Positions 12,721-18,730 of a stretch of DNA of 18,730 nt are shown here, piece by piece (position 1 is the first letter of the stretch; each line of letters begins with the position of its first letter). The stretch covers positions 1 through 18,730 of the forward strand of contig JAUWHT010000373.1 in assembly GCA_030605745.1 (NCBI GenBank), in the 5' to 3' direction. Made by a program: the position numbers and the translations under genes. This DNA comes from Pirellulales bacterium (GTDB lineage Bacteria > Planctomycetota > Planctomycetia > Pirellulales > Thermoguttaceae). Below the pieces are notes generated by a model that ran no database searches, had not been told where the DNA came from, and saw nothing but the letters and a program-made list of their open reading frames with translations.

Positions 12721-14124
12721 CTAATCCTTTCGCGGCTGGGCCATTTCCTTCCACACTTCGGCAGGGATAGCCCGGCCGGCGAGGCTCTCTTCGACGATTG
12801 ATTTGTACAGTTCGGGCCGCCGGCCAGCCAGCAACACCGAGCGGAAATCGGTCCTCTTTTCCGGGATCACTTTCGGATAGTAGCCGGCAAGGTAGCCCTT
12901 TCGGCCGGTTCTTCCCGGCCGATCCGACCTGGCGAACCAGATCTGCGGGGCATCCAGGTCAACCTCGGCGGTAACGACACAGTCGCGCCAGTATTGGGAG
13001 GCGGCAAGGATGTGGCCATAAGGATCAATGATGTAGCTGTTGTACTTTCTCGCCTTCTCGGCAACCAGGGCAAAGGTCTTTTCTGCGATTTCGGTATCGG
13101 TGGGGAAATGGAACTCCGTCATGAGGATAACGTCGGAGCCGCGGCCGCCCGCTTCGTCGATGATCTTGGCAAATTGGGAATCGGGGTTAGGATTCGGTCC
13201 TTGACCACTAGCAACCTGAGCAATACTGAGCTTGATCTTTCGTTTCGTGCCCTTGAAAATGACCGGCTTCAGTTTCGGATCGACCAGGTAGCGGAATAGC
13301 TTTCGGTCGCTCTTGAACGTAAGGCCGTATATGTCCCTGGGCCGGCCGAGATCGACCTGTGCAACGGCCGCGCCGACACGAAAACCGGTATCTGCAACAA
13401 TCGTGCCCGAGCGGTTTATTACGTAGCTACGGCCCAGCGGCTCGCCCGTGTAGCCCGGATAGTTGCTGCAAAGGTACGGCAGTGCGCCCGAATAGCCCGC
13501 GCAAACAAGGGTAACATGATTGTCCCACGCCCGGACGCGCATTTTGATATCCAGCGGGTATCCCTGCGGCACCGGCTCCGGCCCGTACGACCATAAGATC
13601 AACTCCGCCCCATCCAGTGCCATCACCAGCGGAATCTCCGGCCAGTAATGGTCGGTGCCGATCATCAGCCCGACTTTGCCGAACCGGGTATCGAAGACCG
13701 GCAACTCGTCACCCAGCGCGATTTGCTCGTCGGGCAGGCGATGCGACTTGCGGTACTTGCCGATGACCTTCCCGTCGGGGCCGATCAGGTACGACGTGGA
13801 GTAAAGCTTCCCGTCGCTGTTTTCATTGAGGTTAGCGGCGATATAGATTTTTCGGGCGGCGGCCGCTTGGGCAATCGCTTCAAGAGTCTTGCGGGCCTGC
13901 TCACCGCCGTCGGTGGGTACGCACTGTTCGGGCAGGCAGACGATGTCCGCCCTCTGGGCCGCCGCCCGATCAATCATGCCCAGCACGTGCTCCAGGTTGC
14001 GATCCTTTGCGGCCCACGACTGGGTGACTGCACAGACCCGGGCGGTCTTTTCGGCGGCCGGGCAGATTGCAGCCGTGCAGATTGTCGCCAGTAAGATGGT
14101 CGTCTGGGCAATACGACGATTCAT
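12721..14124 (-). CDS. Exported carbon-nitrogen hydrolase-like protein, catalytic Cys missing
   Basis: A 467-residue product starting at the ATG at 14124 behind AAGGAG. Residues 1-24 form a signal peptide. The first nitrilase fold covers ~28-260. DIVCLPEQCVP carries Glu66, and GKYRKSHRLP carries Lys126. The nucleophile strand reads VGLMIGTDHYWPE where active enzymes have ICxDxxxPE, so the Cys is Gly156. A second half-domain (297-395) begins like another nitrilase (KLSIAQVASG, DVILMTEFHFP). It then jumps from KARKYNSYII straight to DPYGHILAAS, which omits the stretch that would hold Lys and Cys. The protein is probably a non-catalytic, envelope-located relative. The tail (~400-467) resembles nothing that I know. 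Confidence 0.8.
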   Translation of the reverse strand: MNRRIAQTTILLATICTAAICPAAEKTARVCAVTQSWAAKDRNLEHVLGMIDRAAAQRADIVCLPEQCVPTDGGEQARKTLEAIAQAAAARKIYIAANLNENSDGKLYSTSYLIGPDGKVIGKYRKSHRLPDEQIALGDELPVFDTRFGKVGLMIGTDHYWPEIPLVMALDGAELILWSYGPEPVPQGYPLDIKMRVRAWDNHVTLVCAGYSGALPYLCSNYPGYTGEPLGRSYVINRSGTIVADTGFRVGAAVAQVDLGRPRDIYGLTFKSDRKLFRYLVDPKLKPVIFKGTKRKIKLSIAQVASGQGPNPNPDSQFAKIIDEAGGRGSDVILMTEFHFPTDTEIAEKTFALVAEKARKYNSYIIDPYGHILAASQYWRDCVVTAEVDLDAPQIWFARSDRPGRTGRKGYLAGYYPKVIPEKRTDFRSVLLAGRRPELYKSIVEESLAGRAIPAEVWKEMAQPRKD

Positions 14125-14143
14125 GGATTCTCGCTCCTTGTTA

Positions 14144-14204
14144 AATAGCCGCCCGCGCAACGCGTCGCGGTAATGCGCCCGCGGGACGTTGTCCCCCGGC
14201 TATT
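14144..14204. repeat. Imperfect palindromic repeat between divergent genes
   Basis: AATAGCCG (14144-14151) and CGGCTATT (14197-14204) bound a 61-base imperfect hairpin. Inner CAACG and CGCGG blocks also match their inverted counterparts. It resembles the REP-like elements elsewhere in the window in its TAGCCG ends. It lies in the 230-base divergent gap, where no clear promoter pair is visible. Confidence 0.65.
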
Positions 14205-14354
14205 GTGCGATTTTTGTGTAAAAGCTACTGCAAACCACGAAAATGCTACCTATTATTTTATCTCCGCCGAGGCAGGAATGGAAGGAGTCGCTTTTCTCTG
14301 GATGCCTGTCGAGGTAAAATGCGTCCCACAATCGAACGAACTGATGGAACGCTG

Positions 14355-17168
14355 ATGTCGATAGATCGTGTCTTTCTGAACTGGGACCGGCGCTGTCTGG
14401 CCACCGCAGTCGATTACCTGGTCGAGCAATTCGGCTCGGACGAGACACTCGATCTCCACGGCGTCGTGGTCGCCGTACCGGGCAGCCGTGCCGGGCGGCG
14501 GCTCCTGGAGATCCTCGTCGAGCAGGCAGATCAGCGCAAATGGATTCTAAGCCCGCCGACGATCATCACCGTCGGTAAGCTGCCGGAATTGCTCTATCAG
14601 GCGAAACGTCCATTCGCCGATGAGTTGGTCCAGCAACTGGCGTGGATCGAGGCACTCAATCACACCGATCCGCAGCGACTGAAGCGGCTGTCGTCCACTG
14701 TCCCCGCCGAGGACGACCTGACGGCGTGGCTTGCCCTGGGCGCGATGCTGGGGCGGCTGCACCGGGAGCTGGCCGCCGACGGGCTCGATTTTTCGGCCGT
14801 CGCCGACTGCGGCTCGCGAATCGACGGGTTCCACGAACAGCAGCGATGGCAGGTGCTCGCGGAAATCCAACAACAATACCTGCGCACGCTTGATGAACTC
14901 GAACTGTGGGATTTGCAAACCGCCCGGCTGTATGCGATTCGAGAAGGTGAATGCGCCACCGATAAACGAATCGTCCTGGTCGGCACGGTCGACCTGAATC
15001 GCTCGCAGCGGCTGATGCTCGACCAGGTTGCCGAGCGAGTGACTGCCCTGGTGTTCGCACCCGAGCAGTTGGCGGATCGTTTTGACGAGCACGGCTGCAT
15101 CCGGCCGGAGGCCTGGCAGGACGTGGCGATTGATCTTTCGGACCAGCAAATCGAACTGGTTGACAGCCCGACCGACCAGGCGGTCGCGGTGGCCCGGGCG
15201 GTCGCCGCATTGAATGGGTGCTACAGCGCTGAGCAGATCACCGTCGGGGTGCCCGACGAGCGGCTTGTGCCGCACGTCGAGCAGCATCTCAAGCAGTGTG
15301 GAGTTCCTGCCCGCTACGGCGTGGGACTGCCGATCGGGCAATCGAGTCCGTACCGATTGCTTGCCGCAGTGGCCGACTACCTGGAGGGCCGCCGGTTCTC
15401 GGCGTTTGCCGCCCTGGTGCGGCATCCGGCGGTCGCCGGCTGGTGGGCGGGCAAAGAAATCTGCGGCGACTGGCTCAGCGAGTTGGACCGGTACTACTGT
15501 GACCACCTCCCATACAGACTGGGCGACCAGTGGCTGGGACCGGATAAGCATTACGCAGAACTGAAGCAGGTACACTGCGCGATCGAGGACCTGCTGAACG
15601 ATCTTGGCGGCGATGCTCGGCCGTTGGACCGGTGGGGTCAACCGATCGTTGACCTGCTGGTGGGCATCTTCGGGCAGTCCGAATTGGATCGGAACGTCGA
15701 GCCCGACCGCACGATACTGGCCGCTTGTGAAAGGATCCAGAAGGTGCTGCGCGACAACCTGACAACACCGAAGAGGCTGATCCCGGACGTCTCGGGTGCC
15801 GACGCGGTGCGGCTGGTGCTTCGCCAAGTCGAAGGGGAATCGATCGCCCGGCTGCCGGACCGTGCGGCCGTCGAACTGCTCGGTTGGCTGGAATTGCCGC
15901 TGGACGATGCGCCGGCGCTTATCGTCACCGGCTTCAATGAGGGGTCGGTTCCAACGTCGCTCAACGCCGATCTGTTTATGCCCAACCGGTTGCGCCGCGC
16001 GCTGGGAATCCTGGACAACGACCGCCGCTACGCACGGGACGCCTACGCGCTGAGCGTGCTGGCGGCGTCGCGGCCGGAGTTGAAGCTGATCGCCGGCCGC
16101 AGATCGGTGGACGGTGACCCCTTGGCACCGAGCCGGCTGCTGTTCGCCTGCGACGAAGAGACGACCGCCCGCCGCGCCCTGGTGTTGTTCTCTTCGGAGG
16201 AGTCGGCATCCGGCGGGGCGATCCTGCCGGGCGCGCTGCGGCCGGGGCAGGAACAGTCCCGGTTTGAAGTCCCCCGCCCGCGGCCGCTGGCCGAGCCGGT
16301 TACCTCGATGCGGGTTACCGAGTTCAGGGACTACCTGGCCTGCCCGTATCGGTACTACTTGAAACTGCGACTGGGACTGGATGGTCTGGCCGATTCGGCG
16401 GAGGAACTCGACGGCGCGGCATTCGGTACGCTGGCCCATGCGGTGTTGGCCCGGTTCGGCAAAGGTCCGGCCGCCGACTCGACCGATCCGGACGAGATAC
16501 GCGACCAACTCAGTGAAGCCCTGGATCACGTTGCCCTTGGGGAGTATGGCAAACACCCGCTGGCGGCCGTCCGCGTGCAGATCGAACAACTCCGCGGACG
16601 GCTGATGGCGTTTGCCGACTGGCAGGCCGGTTGGGCCGCCGAAGGCTGGCGAATCGAATATGTCGAAACCGGGCCGGAAGAGCGAAAAGCCGCGCTGATG
16701 GTCGACGGCCGGCCGATGTACTTGCGAGGACGCATCGACCGGATCGACGTGCACCAGAAGACCGGCAAGTGGATGATCTTCGATTACAAGTCTTCCGACA
16801 CCGCCAAGACGCCCGACAAGCTGCATCGTACCGGCGGCAAGTGGACCGATTTGCAATTGCCGCTGTATCGCCACCTGGCCGCCGGGCTGGGAATCGAAGG
16901 GCCGGTCGAGTTGGCATACATCGTGCTGCCGAAGGACACCGGCAAGGTAGGGCACCTGCCGGCCGAGTGGACCGACGAAGAGTTGCAAGACGCCGACCGC
17001 ACGGCCGAAGAGGTGATCCGCCGAGTGCGGGCCGAGGAGTTCTGGCCGCCGGCCAGTCCCCCGCCCGCATTCTCCGAGCACCTCGCCGCCATCTGCAAGG
17101 ACGGACAGTTTGCCGTGGCCTTGGCAACCGACCACCAGCAAGAGTCGGAAGGGTCCCGAGAGTCCTGA
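14355..17168 (+). CDS. AddB-like PD-(D/E)XK nuclease
   Basis: A 937-residue product starting at the ATG at 14355 (MSIDRVFLNWDRRCL). An ATG at 14319 behind GAGG is an alternative. The N-terminal part is an inactivated helicase fold: VVVAVPGSRAGRRLLEIL stands where AddB proteins have their nucleotide loop, without the GKS/T lysine. The mid region TGFNEGSVPTSLNADLFMP is a typical AddB-like motif. The C-terminal RecB-family nuclease has TEFRDYLACPYRYYLK, FGTLAHAV (His695), GRIDRIDV (Asp798) and IFDYKSS (Asp810, Lys812). The sites are intact, so DNA cleavage is likely. Only Cys663 and Cys914 remain near the AddB iron-sulfur positions, so the four-Cys iron staple appears absent. Such proteins repair double-strand breaks with a UvrD-type helicase, which is not in this window. 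Confidence 0.85.
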   Translation: MSIDRVFLNWDRRCLATAVDYLVEQFGSDETLDLHGVVVAVPGSRAGRRLLEILVEQADQRKWILSPPTIITVGKLPELLYQAKRPFADELVQQLAWIEALNHTDPQRLKRLSSTVPAEDDLTAWLALGAMLGRLHRELAADGLDFSAVADCGSRIDGFHEQQRWQVLAEIQQQYLRTLDELELWDLQTARLYAIREGECATDKRIVLVGTVDLNRSQRLMLDQVAERVTALVFAPEQLADRFDEHGCIRPEAWQDVAIDLSDQQIELVDSPTDQAVAVARAVAALNGCYSAEQITVGVPDERLVPHVEQHLKQCGVPARYGVGLPIGQSSPYRLLAAVADYLEGRRFSAFAALVRHPAVAGWWAGKEICGDWLSELDRYYCDHLPYRLGDQWLGPDKHYAELKQVHCAIEDLLNDLGGDARPLDRWGQPIVDLLVGIFGQSELDRNVEPDRTILAACERIQKVLRDNLTTPKRLIPDVSGADAVRLVLRQVEGESIARLPDRAAVELLGWLELPLDDAPALIVTGFNEGSVPTSLNADLFMPNRLRRALGILDNDRRYARDAYALSVLAASRPELKLIAGRRSVDGDPLAPSRLLFACDEETTARRALVLFSSEESASGGAILPGALRPGQEQSRFEVPRPRPLAEPVTSMRVTEFRDYLACPYRYYLKLRLGLDGLADSAEELDGAAFGTLAHAVLARFGKGPAADSTDPDEIRDQLSEALDHVALGEYGKHPLAAVRVQIEQLRGRLMAFADWQAGWAAEGWRIEYVETGPEERKAALMVDGRPMYLRGRIDRIDVHQKTGKWMIFDYKSSDTAKTPDKLHRTGGKWTDLQLPLYRHLAAGLGIEGPVELAYIVLPKDTGKVGHLPAEWTDEELQDADRTAEEVIRRVRAEEFWPPASPPPAFSEHLAAICKDGQFAVALATDHQQESEGSRES

Positions 17169-17182
17169 AAACCCGCGAGCGG

Positions 17183-18451
17183 TTACTCCGGCGCGGCCAG
17201 CAGCATGGCGGATGCCTGGCCGAAGGGGGTGTGGTTGAGGACTAGGGCAGTGGGTGGATGGGGTTTCGCGGGCTGGGAGTGGATGACGTTGACCGGGCAG
17301 TTGGGATCGGGGAATTGGTAGTTCAGCGTATGCGGCACCAGCCCGTGCTGGAAGGCCAGCACGCTGACGGCCATTTCTACGGCGCCGGTTCCCGGTCCGA
17401 GGTTTCCGAAAAAGCTTTTCGGCGCCGTTACCGGCACGTCGCCCAGGGTTTCGTGGATGGCCCGGGCTTCGATCTGGTCGTCCAGCCGCGTGCTTGCCCC
17501 GTGTGCGTTGACGTGTCCCACCTCGGCGGCGGTTAGGCCCGCATCGCGCAAGGCGGCGGTAATCGCCCGCCGGATAGCTTTGCCTTGCAGGGCTGCTGCG
17601 TTGCGGCGAGGCTCGAAGGTGCCGGCCTGACCGAGGATCCGTGCCAGGACGGTTGCGCCGCGGGCTTCGGCGTGTCGGCGGGTTTCGAGGATGAACGCTC
17701 CGGCGCCTTCGCCGTTGACCATTCCGTCGCGCTTGGCGTCGAACGGCCGCGAGGCTGACTGCGGATCGTCGCTGCGGCGCGACAGTTCGAAGACCTGGCT
17801 GCGAATCCAATCGCCCGGATGAATCCGCGATCCGGCGCCGCCGACGATCATCGCGTCGGCGTGTCCCCGCCCGATCACGCGGATCGCTTCCGCCACGGCG
17901 GAGAGGCTGGAGACCTCGGCAAGCGTGAGCGAGTTATTTGGTCCGCGGGCGTCCTGGGCTATACCGATGTGGCAGGCCGGCATGTTGGGCAGGTATTTTA
18001 GCATCCACAGCGGATACAGATCGGCCATGGCCGCCGCGCCCCAGCGGCCGTAGTCGAGTTCCCCGTCGACCATGCAGCTCCGATAGGCGTCGGCCAATTC
18101 ATACAGGTCGCAGGGGATGATGTCGGCGCCGAAGACGATACCCAACCGCTCGGGGTCGATCGGTGCCTCGCGTAGCCCGGCGTGGTCACAGGCCAGGTCG
18201 GCCGCGGCGAAGGCCAACTGGATATCGCGGCTCATCACCTTCAGGCTCTTGCGCCGTCGGATGTACTGCTTGGGATCGAAGTCGGCCACCTTGGCCCCGA
18301 ACGGGATCGGCAGGTCGCTGCCTGAGAATAGCTCGATCCGCCGGACGCCACTGCGACCCTCCAGAAGCGAGGCCCAAAATGCCTCGTTTCCGATGCCGAT
18401 CGGGCTGACCACCCCGATCCCGGTGATCACGATTTCCTGCCGCGACGCCAT
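17183..18451 (-). CDS. Ketosynthase-fold protein with altered active site (FabF/CLF-like)
   Basis: A 422-residue product starting at the ATG at 18451. The beta-ketoacyl-ACP synthase fold is clear: ITGIGVVSPIGIG (9-21), ADAMIVGGAGS (198-208), RPFDAKRDGMVNGEGAGAFI (235-254), HVNAHGASTRLDD (313-325) and APKSFFGNLGPGTGAVEM (343-360). The nucleophile elbow reads GPNNSLTLAEVSS where FabF has ...TACxTG, so the catalytic Cys is Glu179. His317 is kept, and the second His is Asn350 (GN for GH). Lys345 remains. Condensation is therefore unlikely. The pattern fits a decarboxylase-like KS (KSQ type) or a chain-length-factor-like partner of an active KS elsewhere. It converges on the nuclease gene, 14 bases apart. 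Confidence 0.85.
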   Translation of the reverse strand: MASRQEIVITGIGVVSPIGIGNEAFWASLLEGRSGVRRIELFSGSDLPIPFGAKVADFDPKQYIRRRKSLKVMSRDIQLAFAAADLACDHAGLREAPIDPERLGIVFGADIIPCDLYELADAYRSCMVDGELDYGRWGAAAMADLYPLWMLKYLPNMPACHIGIAQDARGPNNSLTLAEVSSLSAVAEAIRVIGRGHADAMIVGGAGSRIHPGDWIRSQVFELSRRSDDPQSASRPFDAKRDGMVNGEGAGAFILETRRHAEARGATVLARILGQAGTFEPRRNAAALQGKAIRRAITAALRDAGLTAAEVGHVNAHGASTRLDDQIEARAIHETLGDVPVTAPKSFFGNLGPGTGAVEMAVSVLAFQHGLVPHTLNYQFPDPNCPVNVIHSQPAKPHPPTALVLNHTPFGQASAMLLAAPE

Positions 18452-18470
18452 GCTTTGCCTGTGCGAAAAC

Positions 18471-18514
18471 CGTTTAGCCGCCGGGCAAGCCCGATTTTCC
18501 GCAGGTTGGTGTAA
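18471..18514. repeat. Copy of dispersed TTTAGCCGCCGGGC repeat
   Basis: CGTTTAGCCGCCGGGC (18471-18486) matches the arms of the 7406-7491 element, then AAGCCCG closes a CGGGC-AA-GCCCG palindrome. A CGGCTAA downstream (within 18510-18520) forms an outer pair with TTAGCCG. It lies in the leader of the ketosynthase-fold gene. Confidence 0.7.
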
Positions 18515-18567
18515 CGGCTAAGTAGAGTAGTTGTTTGATTGGGTTAGAGTCTATCGTTGTAACTTCT

Positions 18568-18634
18568 GCGCGCCGTGCGCGCATCTTGTACAGTACTTGT
18601 TCACCATACTATTGGGTTGCGGGCGCAGCCCGCA
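18568..18634. repeat. Two small GC palindromes in non-coding end region
   Basis: GCGCGC-CGT-GCGCGC lies at 18568-18582 and TGCGGGC-GCA-GCCCGCA at 18618-18634. The 279 bases after the ketosynthase-fold gene start hold only these and the repeat above. No gene is supported. Confidence 0.7.
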
Positions 18635-18730
18635 TTATGTTGTTTGTCTGGGTAGATATTGCGAGAGTACTGCCGCTGGTGGTGGCAGGTTTAAGTCTTG
18701 TAGAATTTGCCTTTGTGTCGAGCGTAAACG

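Noticed and set aside
14547..17810. A 1087-codon open frame on the minus strand across the nuclease and part of the ketosynthase-fold gene
   Set aside because: It is antisense to two genes with clear motifs, and its translation is low-complexity Arg/Gln/Pro-rich with no domain. Long antisense frames are expected in GC-rich coding DNA.
18637..18730. Plus-strand open frame from the ATG at 18637 to the window end (MLFVWVDIARVLPLVVAG...)
   Set aside because: Only 31 codons are visible, without a ribosome site. The hydrophobic start is suggestive, but chance cannot be excluded without more sequence.

Overview
The window is GC-rich bacterial DNA that looks like a planctomycete (Pirellulales-like) chromosome. 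The best phylum markers are two secreted protein families that I know mainly from planctomycetes (676-1371 and 9522-10430). Supporting signs are short REP-like palindromes between genes and a UMF1-type transporter behind a zinc-ribbon membrane protein. No full phage or plasmid backbone is visible.

Layout. 1-676 is a damaged zone: the 3' end of a transposase gene meets a truncated DUF6883-like gene, and a copy of a dispersed palindromic repeat lies beside it. 676-1371 (minus) is a secreted planctomycete protein with a good promoter and a long leader. 1583-1680 is a TTAGG-rich hairpin element. 1714-4425 (plus) holds a lipoprotein built of HEAT repeats, a small retropepsin-like protein and a membrane protein. 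tRNA-His(GTG) at 4505-4578 has its own promoter and lies antisense to the 3' end of a UroD-family gene.

4487-9333 is an unbroken minus-strand run, read as rpmA, vapB-like antitoxin, vapC relic, obg, hicB-like antitoxin, coaX, MNT nucleotidyltransferase, HEPN protein and uroD-like gene. Housekeeping genes alternate with toxin-antitoxin material. Two of the three TA loci lack a recognisable intact toxin, and the vapC toxin seems to have been deleted up to the first codon of obg. A perfect 30-bp inverted repeat supplies the end of the hicB reading frame.

9522-10430 (minus) is a second secreted planctomycete protein with its own promoter. 10639-12674 (plus) is a zinc-ribbon membrane protein followed by a UMF1/MFS transporter. 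12721-14124 (minus) is an exported nitrilase-like protein that lacks the catalytic cysteine. 14355-17168 (plus) is an AddB-like PD-(D/E)XK nuclease. 17183-18451 (minus) is a ketosynthase-fold protein with Cys replaced by Glu and one His replaced by Asn. The last 280 bases carry only palindromes.

I see no CRISPR array, rRNA or complete new defence island. The most unusual content is the vapBC-obg fusion scar, the repeat-derived HicB tail, two enzyme folds with missing catalytic residues, and the UroD frame that runs through a tRNA gene.
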